From: Actinomycetes bacterium
GTDB lineage: Bacteria > Actinomycetota > Actinomycetes > Nanopelagicales > Nanopelagicaceae
NCBI GenBank assembly: GCA_025355665.1
Contig: JANXZF010000138.1
Coordinates: forward strand, 52,232 to 116,231
Direction: 5' to 3'
Length of the DNA: 64,000 nt
The position numbers and the translations under genes are program-made. Positions 51,062 through 60,090 of this stretch are shown here, piece after piece (the stretch's first letter is position 1; every line of letters begins with the position of its first letter). The notes below the pieces were generated by a model. That model made no database searches. It saw nothing but the letters and a program-made list of their open reading frames with translations, and was not told the origin of the DNA.

Positions 51062-52281
51062 ATCTTCCGTCGTCCCTTGGTAACAGGCATCTGGCTTATG
51101 GACGACGGTGCTTCGACCAGTGCTTGGATTGGCAATTCCGCTGCGCCGATCATTAGAAGGTTGGCACTTAATTTTCCAGGAATTACCACGACTTCCTCCT
51201 GCGAAGCAACGAGGGCGTGCTTTTGAAATTCGGCAAGGAGTCGTTCCCGATCGAATTTGAAAAGAGAGGCAAGGAAGCCGGAAAGTATGACGACCTGAGG
51301 ATTAAAAATATTCACGAGGTTGGCAACTCCAACCCCAAGGGCATCAATTTGATTTTGGAATTCAATGCTGGCTTCTCGTGATTCTGTGGACAGGATTGCC
51401 GCCTCCAATTCGTCTTCATTGGCAGCCTTTAGTTTGAGGACTTCTAGCAACTTATCGCGACGGACCGCCGATTCTAAGGTACCGACTAATCCCGAATGAT
51501 CTTCCACATCAGAATCGGAAATATGAACGTGACCCAATTCGCTTGCGTATCCGGTTGCTCCGCGCAGTTGTTTGCCGTCGATGACGACGCCTCCGCCGAC
51601 ACCGGTGCCTCCGAAGAGATACACAATGTCTTTGTATTTTCGCGCGCTTCCCATTGTGCGTTCGGCCAAACATCCCAGACTCGCGTCATTATCAATATAG
51701 ACAGGAAGATTCGCGAGTTTATTCAACATTGGCCCAAAAGGAGCGTTAATCCATTTAAAGGCAGGGGCGAAGCGAACAACGCCTTCGGCGACTCTTACTT
51801 GTCCAGGTATTGCAACGCCAATCCCGATGATTCGAGTACCCGGTGCAAGTTTTGCGCGTAGATGAATTATGAGGTCGTTGGCAATTTGTACCGCCATGAC
51901 GGGGGAGAGATTTGCCGGGTTTGGGCGTCGAGCTTTCATGAGAACTTGGCCCAATAAGTTCACAACTCCCACCGTGGTGGCATCTAGAGCCGTATTTACG
52001 GCAAATGCAACTACGTCGCCGCTCATCGAAACCATGACACTTGGGCGGCCAACTCCCGTTGGTCCCGCTGATTGCGATTCAAATACAAGTCCTAGAGATT
52101 TCAATTCCGCCACAAGATTTGAAATTGTCGTTCGGTTAAGTCCGGTGCTAGAGGTGAGTTGAGCACGAGAGAGAGTGCCGAATCTATGGAGTAGGCCAAC
52201 TACCGCCGAAAGATTGTGTTCACGAAGGTCTTCTCGATTGCGACCGCGATCTGAGTCCGTTGGCAGCAAGGAATTTGGCAC
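51058..52281 (-). CDS. xylR: ROK-family repressor, probable XylR
   Basis: 407 aa: N-terminal winged helix (LHRFGTLSRAQLTSSTGLNRTTISNLVAEL, residues 30-60) and C-terminal ROK sugar-binding domain (YIDNDASLGCLAE, LFGGTGVGGGVVIDG). The ROK zinc motif CxCGxxGC is absent, fitting a repressor rather than a kinase. It diverges from xylA-xylB with 96 bp between, so it should repress them and be released by xylose. GTG start with GGAAAGG. It overlaps the convergent rhomboid-like gene by 4 bp. Confidence 0.88.
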   Translation of the reverse strand: MPNSLLPTDSDRGRNREDLREHNLSAVVGLLHRFGTLSRAQLTSSTGLNRTTISNLVAELKSLGLVFESQSAGPTGVGRPSVMVSMSGDVVAFAVNTALDATTVGVVNLLGQVLMKARRPNPANLSPVMAVQIANDLIIHLRAKLAPGTRIIGIGVAIPGQVRVAEGVVRFAPAFKWINAPFGPMLNKLANLPVYIDNDASLGCLAERTMGSARKYKDIVYLFGGTGVGGGVVIDGKQLRGATGYASELGHVHISDSDVEDHSGLVGTLESAVRRDKLLEVLKLKAANEDELEAAILSTESREASIEFQNQIDALGVGVANLVNIFNPQVVILSGFLASLFKFDRERLLAEFQKHALVASQEEVVVIPGKLSANLLMIGAAELPIQALVEAPSSISQMPVTKGRRKI

Positions 52282-52309
52282 CGTACGCCTACCTTTCCTG
52301 ATTCGTCCA

Positions 52310-52338
52310 TTGACAGGTAAGCAACAATATAGTAAATT
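52310..52338 (+). promoter_or_regulatory. xylA promoter
   Basis: TTGACA (52310-52315), exact 17-bp spacer, TAAATT (52333-52338). Confidence 0.65.
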
Positions 52339-52360
52339 GTCAATTCAAACAACAAACTTA
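52335..52360. promoter_or_regulatory. Candidate XylR operator
   Basis: CAACAAACTTA (52350-52360) matches the right arm of classical xyl operators (TTAGTTTGTT...AACAAACTAA); the left arm is imperfect. It covers the predicted transcription start. A TTGACA/TGTCAA inverted repeat (52310/52338) also brackets the promoter. Confidence 0.45.
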
Positions 52361-52377
52361 CTCCCAAGGAAAATACA

Positions 52378-53535
52378 ATGTCTCTGACTCCCACACGCGA
52401 GGACAAATTCACATTCGGCCTATGGACGGTCGGCTGGCAAGCCCGTGATCCATTCGGAGATGCAACGCGGGCAGCTCTTGATCCAGTCCGAACAGTTAAT
52501 GAATTGGCATCGCGTGGAGCCTACGGAGTGACATTTCACGACGATGATCTAATTCCATTCGGATCAAATGATTCTGATCGAGATGCCCACATTGCCCGTT
52601 TCAAGAAGGCATTGACAGAGACCGGAATGAAAATTCCTATGGCCACGACAAATCTTTTTTCTCATCCGATTTTTAAAGACGGCGCACTTACATCAAATGA
52701 TCGCGATATTCGTCGGTACGCCATTAAGAAAGTAATGCGAAATATAGATCTTGCCGTCGACCTAGGTGCCGAAATATATGTGTGCTGGGGTGGGCGCGAA
52801 GGAGCCGAGTCTGACGGAGCCAAGGATGCTTATGTCGCACTCGAGCGTTACCGCGAAGGTTTCAACATCTTGTCTCAGTTTGTTATCGATCGTGGATACA
52901 AGATCAAGTTTGCAATCGAACCCAAGCCCAATGAGCCACGTGGAGATATTTTCCTTCCAACTATCGGCCATGCAATTGCCTTTATTAACTCTCTTGACCA
53001 TCCAGAGATGGTTGGCGTGAATCCAGAAGTTGGACACGAGCAGATGGCCGGACTGAATTTCGTGCACGGAATCGCACAGGCGCTCTTTCATAAGAAGTTA
53101 TTCCACATTGACCTCAACGGTCAGCATGGTCCCAAGTTCGATCAGGATCTTGTCTTTGGGCATGGCGATTTGAAATCTGCGTTCTTTTTGGTCGATTTGC
53201 TTGAGCGTTATAACTACCAGGGTCCAAAGCATTTTGACTACAAACCCGCCCGTACTGAAGATGACAAAGGAGTTTGGGAGTCGGCAAGTGCAAATATGCG
53301 CACATACCTTGCGCTAAAGGAGCGTGCTTTGGCATTCCGAAATGACCCAAGGGTGAAGGCCGCGATGGTCGAGTCGCATATCGATCAATTAGCAGTTCCC
53401 ACACTTTCACAAGCCGAAAGTTGGAAGGACATCGAGAAGGATTCCATCGACGTTGACAGTGCCGGTGCGCGCGGCTATGGCTACGAAAAAATCGATCAGT
53501 TGGCTCTCGAGCATCTGATGGGAGTTCAAAGCTAG
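52378..53535 (+). CDS. xylA: Xylose isomerase
   Basis: 385-aa class I (Streptomyces-type) enzyme converting D-xylose to D-xylulose. Metal and catalytic residues are in [12 protein letters not shown] (His/Asp), [12 protein letters not shown] (Glu metal ligand), [15 protein letters not shown] (Glu/His) and FHIDLNGQ (Asp). AAGGAAA ribosome-binding site. First gene of xylAB, 3 bp before xylB, under divergent XylR control. No xylose transporter is next to it. Confidence 0.96.
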   Translation: MSLTPTREDKFTFGLWTVGWQARDPFGDATRAALDPVRTVNELASRGAYGVTFHDDDLIPFGSNDSDRDAHIARFKKALTETGMKIPMATTNLFSHPIFKDGALTSNDRDIRRYAIKKVMRNIDLAVDLGAEIYVCWGGREGAESDGAKDAYVALERYREGFNILSQFVIDRGYKIKFAIEPKPNEPRGDIFLPTIGHAIAFINSLDHPEMVGVNPEVGHEQMAGLNFVHGIAQALFHKKLFHIDLNGQHGPKFDQDLVFGHGDLKSAFFLVDLLERYNYQGPKHFDYKPARTEDDKGVWESASANMRTYLALKERALAFRNDPRVKAAMVESHIDQLAVPTLSQAESWKDIEKDSIDVDSAGARGYGYEKIDQLALEHLMGVQS

Positions 53536-53538
53536 GCG

Positions 53539-54960
53539 ATGACAGTCCTAGACGAGAAATCACTTGTTGCCGGAGTAGATTCCTCAACCCAGTCAGTAAA
53601 GATAGTCATTCGCAATGCTCATACCGGCGAACTTGTTCGATCAGGTCGAGCAAACCATCCATCTGGGACTGAAGTCGACCCAGAGCATTGGTGGACTGCT
53701 CTTCAAGAAGCGATTGATATAGCTGGCGGCTTAGACGATGTTGCTGGAATCTCGATTGGTGGTCAGCAACACGGAATGGTTGCCCTGGATGAGTCGGGCG
53801 AAGTCATTCGTCCCGCACTTCTCTGGAATGACACGCGATCGGCAGAGGCCGCCGGTGAATTAAATGACGAGTACGAGAAACTACATGGCGGAGAACCGAT
53901 CTCGAATGCTGTCGGTTCTCGTTTAGTCGCTGCATTCACTGCGAGCAAAGTTCGCTGGTTAGCCGACCACGAACCCGATAACGCTTCGCGTCTAGCTGCC
54001 GTCGCGCTTCCGCACGACTGGTTGTCCTGGAAGCTCTCGGGATCGACAAATATTTCTGATATTTTCACCGATCGATCGGATGCTTCAGGTACTGGTTACT
54101 TTGATTCCGTGACTTCGCAATACCGTAGGGACATCTTGGCTCTTGCTTTGCGCGATGAACGCCAGATTGTTCTGCCCAAGGTCTTGGGGCCTTTTGACAT
54201 TGCATCGCGCACTCTGGGGGGAGTGGCGATCGGTGTTGGTTGCGGAGATAACGCAGGAGCCGCACTTGGTGTTGATACGCAAGCAGGCGACGTCATAGTG
54301 TCTCTCGGTACGTCGGGCACCGCCTTTTCCGTCTCCAAGACACCAACGCATGACAATCGCGGATTCGTCGCTGGATTCGCAGACGCCACAGGGCACTATC
54401 TTCCTTTGGTGTGCACGCTGAATGCTGCGAGGATTCTTGATGCAGGATCAAATATTTTGGGGCTTTCGCACAACGAATTCGGCGAACGAGCTTTATTGGC
54501 TGCTCCTGGTGCAGATGGACTCACCCTGTTGCCCTATTTTGAAGGGGAGCGAACACCGGATAGACCTTTCGCGACTGGCACGCTCACCGGACTCACGCTG
54601 CGCAATTCCACTCCAGAAAATATCGCCCGAGCAATGATCGAGGGAATGCTCTGTGGACTAGTTGATGCAGTCTCGCAATTGGAATCACAGGGAGTAGCGG
54701 TATCTCGAATTCTTATCATCGGCGGTGCGGCGAAAAATCCCGCTATCGCGCCGATCGCATCCTCGCTCTTTGGAAAGCCCGTCTATCTCCCGCAAGACGG
54801 GGAATATGTTGCCGATGGCGCCGCATATCAAATTGCATGGACGCTGATCGGCGCTCGACCGCAGTGGCAAAATTCGAAAATGGAAATGGTTGAATTGCCG
54901 GCAGATCCATCGATCATGGCGCGTTATCTGACCCTCGTCGATCGAACGAGTTCCTGGTGA
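53539..54960 (+). CDS. xylB: Xylulokinase
   Basis: 473-aa FGGY kinase phosphorylating D-xylulose. VAGVDSSTQSVKIVI is the phosphate-binding start, GISIGGQQHGMVALDESGEVIRPALLWNDTRS the substrate-binding part, ATP-binding GDNAGAALGVDTQAGDVIVSLGTSGTAF lies near residue 235, and GGAAKNPAIAPI near residue 395. Directly follows xylA, so xylose enters the pentose phosphate pathway. Confidence 0.95.
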   Translation: MTVLDEKSLVAGVDSSTQSVKIVIRNAHTGELVRSGRANHPSGTEVDPEHWWTALQEAIDIAGGLDDVAGISIGGQQHGMVALDESGEVIRPALLWNDTRSAEAAGELNDEYEKLHGGEPISNAVGSRLVAAFTASKVRWLADHEPDNASRLAAVALPHDWLSWKLSGSTNISDIFTDRSDASGTGYFDSVTSQYRRDILALALRDERQIVLPKVLGPFDIASRTLGGVAIGVGCGDNAGAALGVDTQAGDVIVSLGTSGTAFSVSKTPTHDNRGFVAGFADATGHYLPLVCTLNAARILDAGSNILGLSHNEFGERALLAAPGADGLTLLPYFEGERTPDRPFATGTLTGLTLRNSTPENIARAMIEGMLCGLVDAVSQLESQGVAVSRILIIGGAAKNPAIAPIASSLFGKPVYLPQDGEYVADGAAYQIAWTLIGARPQWQNSKMEMVELPADPSIMARYLTLVDRTSSW

Positions 54961-54994
54961 TGAGAATTGCTTGCCCTATACCGTGCACGAGTCC

Positions 54995-55000
54995 TATTCT
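54995..55000 (+). promoter_or_regulatory. Leaderless -10 element of the 109-aa membrane protein gene
   Basis: TATTCT, then CTAATC, then ATG at 55007; it decides the start. Confidence 0.55.
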
Positions 55001-55006
55001 CTAATC

Positions 55007-55336
55007 ATGACCTACGCTTCCATCTTCGTTGCGCTGATTTTGGCTATGTGCGTTGCTCGAATAATTTTTCTAAATAAGGAAATAAAGACTTTGGACGCCG
55101 CGAGTTCCACATTTTCGGCCGTAGTTGAAGGTTGGCGTGCCTCGCCATTAAAAGGTGGGGTTGCAGTAGAGCACGAAATGCCTAAGGAGATTCAGGAGGC
55201 CTTAACTGAATTTGAATGGGCGAGCAATGCAAGGGATTCAAAGAAGGAAAGTCGAACAATTTGGGTAGGTGCTGCCGCGGTTTTGTTGATTGCTTTAGGT
55301 ACAGCATTGGTTGAGATATCGCATAATTCGTACTAA
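55007..55336 (+). CDS. Small two-helix membrane protein of unknown function
   Basis: 109 aa: N-terminal helix (IFVALILAMCVARIIFL), a central charged region of about 55 residues containing EMPKEIQEALTEFEWASN, and a C-terminal helix (IWVGAAAVLLIALGTALV). I do not recognise the family. The track start at 54971 is replaced by the ATG at 55007 because of the leaderless pattern. It stands alone after xylB. Confidence 0.6.
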   Translation: MTYASIFVALILAMCVARIIFLNKEIKTLDAASSTFSAVVEGWRASPLKGGVAVEHEMPKEIQEALTEFEWASNARDSKKESRTIWVGAAAVLLIALGTALVEISHNSY

Positions 55337-55502
55337 TTAACGGTGCATGCCTCGAAAAGAATTTGGTGAGTTGAACTGGGAATCCTGAATTTCATCCTCG
55401 GTTGCAGTTCCTGAGAGGAATTACTAGAGCATTCACAGGCAAATAAGCGGGAGGATTGGTTTAACTCAGGAAATTCAGCATTCTTGCAATTCCCAGTGGC
55501 TG

Positions 55503-55508
55503 TAAGGT
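55503..55508 (+). promoter_or_regulatory. Possible leaderless -10 element of the HAD gene
   Basis: TAAGGT, 7 nt before ATG 55516; the same bases also make an AAGGTGG ribosome-binding site, so the mode is ambiguous. Confidence 0.35.
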
Positions 55509-55515
55509 GGAAATT

Positions 55516-56259
55516 ATGAAGCAACTTATTGTGTTCGATCTAGATGGCACCTTGGCCGAAAGCAAGTCAGATCTGGACTCGGACATGGTCTCCCTTCTGG
55601 ATGCACTTCTTCGCGTGGCAAAGGTCGCGATCATTTCAGGAGGGGATTGGCCGCAATTTGAAAAGCAGATTCTTTCCCATAACTTTGCGTCCGAAGGTTT
55701 GGTCAATCTTTCATTGCTGCCCGCGTGCGGAACAAAGTTTTACAGTTACACGTCTGGATGGATGCCGATTTACTCCGAGGATCTCACTCCTGCCGAGAAA
55801 AAAGAGATTATCTCTTCCCTCAAGGTCGCCTCAGAACTCTTGGGTTTCGTTCCAGCCAAGGCGTGGGGCGAAGTCATTGAGGACAGAGGAAGTCAGATCA
55901 CATATTCTGCGTTGGGCCAGAACGCACCGCTTGCACAGAAGAAGGCATGGGATCCAGATTTCTCCAAGCGGAAGCAAATGCAAACATTGCTGGCAAAGTC
56001 GATTCCAAAATTTTCCGTTCGTCTTGGTGGAACTACTTCGGTAGATGTGACAAGGGCCGGTATAGATAAGGCCTACGGAATAGGCAAACTTGTCGAGATC
56101 CTATGCATACGAAAAGGCGAGATGATCTTCGTGGGTGATGCCATCTTCCCGGGTGGCAATGATTACCCCGTTAAGGAAGCTGGAGTCGATTCAATTGAAG
56201 TTCGTGACTCCACTGAAACCAAAAGAGTTATAGCTGCAATTACTGCCTGTCTTACTTAG
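55516..56259 (+). CDS. HAD-IIB phosphatase / phosphomannomutase-like protein
   Basis: 247-aa HAD-superfamily enzyme. Motif I VFDLDGTLAES (nucleophile Asp and acid Asp), motif II IISGGDW, a type IIB cap (residues 80-180), and motif IV VGDAIFPGGNDYPVKEAGV, which closely resembles eukaryotic-type phosphomannomutase. Mannose 6-/1-phosphate interconversion would supply GDP-mannose for PimB, but a sugar-phosphate phosphatase is equally possible. ATG 55516 preferred over the GTG at 55507. Overlaps the convergent stress-protein gene by 8 bp. Confidence 0.8.
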   Translation: MKQLIVFDLDGTLAESKSDLDSDMVSLLDALLRVAKVAIISGGDWPQFEKQILSHNFASEGLVNLSLLPACGTKFYSYTSGWMPIYSEDLTPAEKKEIISSLKVASELLGFVPAKAWGEVIEDRGSQITYSALGQNAPLAQKKAWDPDFSKRKQMQTLLAKSIPKFSVRLGGTTSVDVTRAGIDKAYGIGKLVEILCIRKGEMIFVGDAIFPGGNDYPVKEAGVDSIEVRDSTETKRVIAAITACLT

Positions 56260-56695
56260 TTTCTCCATGTACGACAAGGACTGGACACTTTGCGTGCTCT
56301 GCGCATGCAGAACTTACGGATCCTAGGAGCAGACTCGCAAATCCGCCTAAGCCGCGTGACCCAACGATCAACATTTCTGCGTCTTTGCTTGCATCAAGGA
56401 GGACGAATGTGGGATGTCCTTGGCTAATACTTCCTTGCAGGTCCGTGGGTCGGACTTTTCCAAAGACTTCTTCCAAAGATGCGTTGAGAATTTCCTTGGC
56501 GACCTGATCTGGCTTCCAGTCCAATGGTAGTCCCCCTTCTAAACCAAATATGATCGGGTACTCCCAAGCAACTATTGCGTGAATCGTCGCACCTACAGAC
56601 GGCGCCAAACGCGCAGCCCACTTGAGTGCTGCCTTAGATGCTTCTGAGCCGTCTACTCCAACGACTATCTGATTACCTGAATTGCTGTCCATCAT
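56252..56695 (-). CDS. Universal stress protein (UspA family)
   Basis: 147-aa single-domain UspA. GVDGSEASKAALKWAARLA at the N-terminus and the ATP-binding GSRGLGGFASLLLGSVSSACAEHAKCPVLVV (G-2x-G-9x-S) at the C-terminus mark the nucleotide-binding type. GGAAAGG ribosome-binding site. It diverges from hsp20 across 178 bp, in which I see no clear HspR or CIRCE site. Confidence 0.92.
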   Translation of the reverse strand: MMDSNSGNQIVVGVDGSEASKAALKWAARLAPSVGATIHAIVAWEYPIIFGLEGGLPLDWKPDQVAKEILNASLEEVFGKVRPTDLQGSISQGHPTFVLLDASKDAEMLIVGSRGLGGFASLLLGSVSSACAEHAKCPVLVVHGETK

Positions 56696-56873
56696 CGCGA
56701 CCTTTCCGAGTGCGGCAAATCTTCACTTCAACTTTAGACCTGCTAACCAGAGTTCGATAGGACACATTGAGCGTGAGATCGGTGACTTTTGAGTACTAAC
56801 GCTCGCGCCTTTGGATTCTCGGCGCACTATTTTGTAACTGCGGAGAGGCCTACATTGAAAAAAGGAAAAGAAA

Positions 56874-57323
56874 ATGGCCACCAAAGAAATACAAATCAAA
56901 AGACCAACAGTTCTTCGCCCACTGATGGATCTCCCAATCCTCATGGACTGGTTCGACGATTTTGTTCCCTTTAGTTTTTCGCTTCGAAACGAAGACACTC
57001 ATCCGATTAAGATCGAAGAGTTCGTGAGGGACAATGAACTCACGGTACGAGCTGAGTTGCCAGGAGTCGATCCCGAAAAGGACATTGCAGTCACCGTTGG
57101 CGAAGGAAGTTTGACAATCAAAGGGGAGCGTCGCGAGGAGCATAAGGGCGCGGAAAGGTCAGATTTTCATTACGGCAGTTTTATCCGCTCGATTGCACTT
57201 CCAAATGGAACTGATGAAAAGGGCGTTCATGCCACGTATAAGGACGGCATCCTTGAGGTCAAAGTGCAAATTCAACCAGTCGTGAACAAAACGATCAAAG
57301 TGAAGGTGGATCGAATCAAATAG
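56874..57323 (+). CDS. Small heat-shock protein Hsp20 (alpha-crystallin family)
   Basis: 149-aa holdase chaperone. The alpha-crystallin domain spans about residues 45-135: VRDNELTVRAELPGVDPEKDIAVTV, then SLTIKGERRE, FHYGSFIRSIALPNG and KDGILEVKVQ with the A-x-x-x-n-G-v-L type box. A short disordered N-terminus contains DLPILMDWFDDFVP. Resembles the Acr/Hsp18 group. AAAGGAAAAG ribosome-binding site. Divergent from the universal stress gene; both are stress proteins. Confidence 0.93.
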   Translation: MATKEIQIKRPTVLRPLMDLPILMDWFDDFVPFSFSLRNEDTHPIKIEEFVRDNELTVRAELPGVDPEKDIAVTVGEGSLTIKGERREEHKGAERSDFHYGSFIRSIALPNGTDEKGVHATYKDGILEVKVQIQPVVNKTIKVKVDRIK

Positions 57324-57352
57324 TCTGAATCGTCTTCCGACGTCGGATGCTT

Positions 57353-57592
57353 CTAAAAGGAAACCAGCGCGTCAGCAGTCGCAATAAGCGTTTGTACTGA
57401 TTGTGCTCTTGAAAAATAAGCCTCTGCAACGGCTTGTTCGCCCGGGAAATGGATGACAACTTCATCCAGTTTTTGCGGATCAAATGTGCATGACGGCCAG
57501 CAGGGGTGGTTACTCCAGTGAGAAGGGATGTCTGCAGTGGCTCTAAATGAGTACGGAAGAAGTCCGCATTGGCGAAGGTTCGTATCCGTCAT
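57353..57592 (-). pseudogene. 79-aa ORF, doubtful; possibly a decayed WhiB-like regulator
   Basis: An ORF whose middle (CTFDPQKLDEVVIHFPGEQ...SRAQSV) recalls the C-x-DP-FFP-GE...RA stretch of WhiB proteins, but the later CxxC is absent in this and in the neighbouring frame. It has no ribosome-binding site or TAnnnT at its start. It overlaps an HTH remnant on the other strand. Treated as a decayed or spurious gene. Confidence 0.3.
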
Positions 57593-57742
57593 TATGGAAC
57601 TTTGAAGAGGGAAAAAACCAATAAGGAGATCGCTGAAGACCTAGATTTCAGCGAGTCTCTCATTTGTCAAGAAACCGTTCAAATTTATCGAAAGTTGGGG
57701 ATTACAGGCCGCAAGCAATTGACGGCCGAAAAAAATCGATAG
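57569..57742 (+). pseudogene. LuxR-type HTH remnant
   Basis: The frame 57551-57742 encodes 63 residues of LuxR helix-turn-helix (TLKREKTNKEIAEDLDFSES, then VQIYRKLGITGRKQL), directly after a TGA and with no good start (a TTG at 57569 is the first). No receiver or sensor part is upstream in any frame. It is likely a truncated regulator. Its last 58 nt overlap the 3' end of the gene on the other strand. Confidence 0.6.
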
Positions 57743-58737
57743 AACTGCTGAGCAGTTGAAAGCATAGCCATTGTTGATTCGGCTCCTTGATTCTGATTTG
57801 GGCCGTGATCATGCAGACCATCAAAACCGCCACCTGTTTCGGGATTGAGCATTGCAACTCCTACGTCGTTATCGCCAAGAAACCAGAGCCACGCACTTTC
57901 GATTTCTTTTAACCACCTTGAGTCACCGGTGATCTTCCAGGCGCGCGACGATGCATCTGCAATTGCGGCAATTTCGATGGGTTGCTGATCAAACTGCGTT
58001 TCAAGTTCATCGGGACCTCGCCCACCAACCGGAGTCGGCGAGAAATGTCCGTTCCGCGTTTCAATTGTTAAAAGAAATGTGAGCATTTTTAGGCCACTTT
58101 TGATGAGAGTGTCATGTCCGAGTGCTTCACCTATAATCATCGCTGCCTCGGTGAGAGAGGCGTTACTGTAACCAAGTCGCGTCTCCGGCCAGTACCAATC
58201 TGCAGAAATCTGAAGTTGAAGACGTGGCTCGGCTTCGTACAAAATATTTCGTGCAGCGCTCTCTTCGGGTAATTCGAGAAGTATTTCTCCGGCTCCAAGT
58301 GCTGCAAAGGAAATGGCCCGTAGATCTGGTGAAGGGGTTTTAGAAAGTCTGCGAAATCCGTCTAACGCGGCCGCCCTCTGAGACGCAATTGGCGCGTGGA
58401 TTGCTGCGAAACCAAGACCCCAGCATGCCCGTCCCCACCAATCTCCCGAAGCTGGTTCGTCCGTCCAATTTCCAGTGTCGTCCATGCGATTATGGCATCG
58501 TCCCTCCTCTGAAATCGCAGACAGTGTGAAATTTAGATATGTGTTAAGCATTCCTTCCGCAGTCGCGTCGAGTTGTGGCTCTCGACATAAGAACAATAGG
58601 CCCCTCGCCACGTCGTCGACGCAGTAACCATGTTCGGGTCTTGGTTCATGCAAGAGCGCATGTTCGTATAGCCCCAATGACGTGGTCAGTCGCTCGAGGT
58701 GAACTAGCGATGGTTTATCTATGTCTCTTATAGTCAT
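57685..58737 (-). CDS. Predicted (alpha/alpha)6-barrel glycosidase-like protein
   Basis: 350-aa protein of a family often labelled glycosyltransferase but apparently a six-hairpin barrel: repeated helices with GYCVDDVARGLLFL, MDDTGNWTDEPASGDWWGRACWGLGF and WYWPETRLGYSNASLTEAAM, ending GGFDGLHDHGPNQNQGAEST. The acidic and aromatic residues would suit carbohydrate binding. It overlaps the GT4 gene by 4 bp (ATGA) and lies opposite a GH130 gene, a trio that recurs in bacteria. Role in the glycan pathway unknown. Confidence 0.75.
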   Translation of the reverse strand: MTIRDIDKPSLVHLERLTTSLGLYEHALLHEPRPEHGYCVDDVARGLLFLCREPQLDATAEGMLNTYLNFTLSAISEEGRCHNRMDDTGNWTDEPASGDWWGRACWGLGFAAIHAPIASQRAAALDGFRRLSKTPSPDLRAISFAALGAGEILLELPEESAARNILYEAEPRLQLQISADWYWPETRLGYSNASLTEAAMIIGEALGHDTLIKSGLKMLTFLLTIETRNGHFSPTPVGGRGPDELETQFDQQPIEIAAIADASSRAWKITGDSRWLKEIESAWLWFLGDNDVGVAMLNPETGGGFDGLHDHGPNQNQGAESTMAMLSTAQQFYRFFSAVNCLRPVIPNFR

Positions 58738-59870
58738 GCCACCGCACTTGTTCTAATAAGGGATTTCGCTAATTGCACGTAACGGGTGGCAACGGCGGGC
58801 CAGAGCAGTTTTGGTGCCATATGCGCGGCGCGCTGCGACATATCCTGTGCGAGATCGGGATTACTCAGGATTCTTCTAATTGCAGCAGCGATCGCTTCAG
58901 GGTCTTGATGAGGGACCAAAATCCCGACTCCTCGTGCGAGAAGCTCGGCGGCGTGCGGAAAATCGGTCGCTATCACGGGACGGCGAGCTGCAACGGCTTC
59001 GATGAGTACGCCGGAAGTGACTTGCTGAGTTGAGTCATAGGGAAGCAGTACGACTGAGGCGGAAGGCGCCAATGCCGCAAGTGTCTTATTGCTTAGATAT
59101 TCGGGAAGCAGTTCCACGCAATTCTCCAGTCCCAACTCGTGAATCCGGGATTGTAGATATTCCCGATATGCCTCGCCCTCTCGTTCAAAAACTTTTGGAT
59201 GAGTGCGTCCCGCCACAACATATCGGGGCATTGGAATTAAATCTCGAAGGTTGGCCATAGCCTCGATTCCCCATTCGATTCCCTTTCCCGGGCCGATCAA
59301 TCCCCATGTCAGGATCATCGGGGGATTATCGGAATTTCGGCTCCTCGCGATGGGAAAAGTTGGGGAACCGTGTGGGATTGTATATATCTTTTTCGGGTCG
59401 ACGAAGTATTGAGTGAGTAGAAGATGGCGCGCTGACTCGCTCATGGTGACAATCGCTGTTGATTTCCTACAAATGTCGGTCATCACTTCACGTTGACGCC
59501 ATGTCGGATATGCGAGCACTGTATGTAAGATCGTCAAAGAAGGGATGCGCAGATTGTCGAGGATCTTAATTACTTCCTCGCCATCCTCTCCACCGTAGAT
59601 GCCAAACTCATGCTGTATCACGGCAATATCTTTGGTGTTCAATTTTCTAAGGGTCATCCTCATTGACATTTCATCCCCAGAAATGATGTTGGCGACCACT
59701 TCTGGTCTGGATCCATGGAAGTCATTGTCGTTAGAGGATTCAAGGAGGCGAAATACGGAGGCCGAATGCGAATTGAGATTTGAAATCGCCTTCACGAGCG
59801 ACCGATTAAAAGTGGCAATTCCGCATCGGGTAGGTGGGTAAGTACTCACAAATCCAAATCGAATGTCCAT
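58734..59870 (-). CDS. GT4-family glycosyltransferase
   Basis: 378-aa GT-B enzyme transferring a sugar from a nucleotide donor. The acceptor-side N-terminus has STYPPTRCGIATFNRSLVKAI and the donor half PMILTWGLIGPGKGIEWGIEAM, with SGVLIEAVAARRPVIATDFPHA as the donor-binding Glu segment. Not the PimB subtype. The ATG at 59870 follows GAGG; the track start at 59921 is too early. Coupled to the barrel protein and divergent from GH130. Confidence 0.87.
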   Translation of the reverse strand: MDIRFGFVSTYPPTRCGIATFNRSLVKAISNLNSHSASVFRLLESSNDNDFHGSRPEVVANIISGDEMSMRMTLRKLNTKDIAVIQHEFGIYGGEDGEEVIKILDNLRIPSLTILHTVLAYPTWRQREVMTDICRKSTAIVTMSESARHLLLTQYFVDPKKIYTIPHGSPTFPIARSRNSDNPPMILTWGLIGPGKGIEWGIEAMANLRDLIPMPRYVVAGRTHPKVFEREGEAYREYLQSRIHELGLENCVELLPEYLSNKTLAALAPSASVVLLPYDSTQQVTSGVLIEAVAARRPVIATDFPHAAELLARGVGILVPHQDPEAIAAAIRRILSNPDLAQDMSQRAAHMAPKLLWPAVATRYVQLAKSLIRTSAVA

Positions 59871-60090
59871 CTCGTGTACCTCGCAAAACGGGGAGTAAGT
59901 CAATAAACAACTGTCTGCCAATTACTTTTGATAGTAGCCCCATACTCGCAAGAAATTCCAGTTGGTTTATTAGCCGTAAGCGTAAATTCACAGAGGAATC
60001 TCAGGCCGTGAGCAAGATTTTGAGCGCTGACGCTTAAAGCGTGAACTGGAAGTCGAGAGTAAGGTGGAATCAACGAGAGGCAGTAAATAT

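Noticed and set aside
57337-57348. TCCGACGTCGGA palindrome after hsp20 as a terminator
   Set aside because: A loopless palindrome without a U-run; too weak to call.
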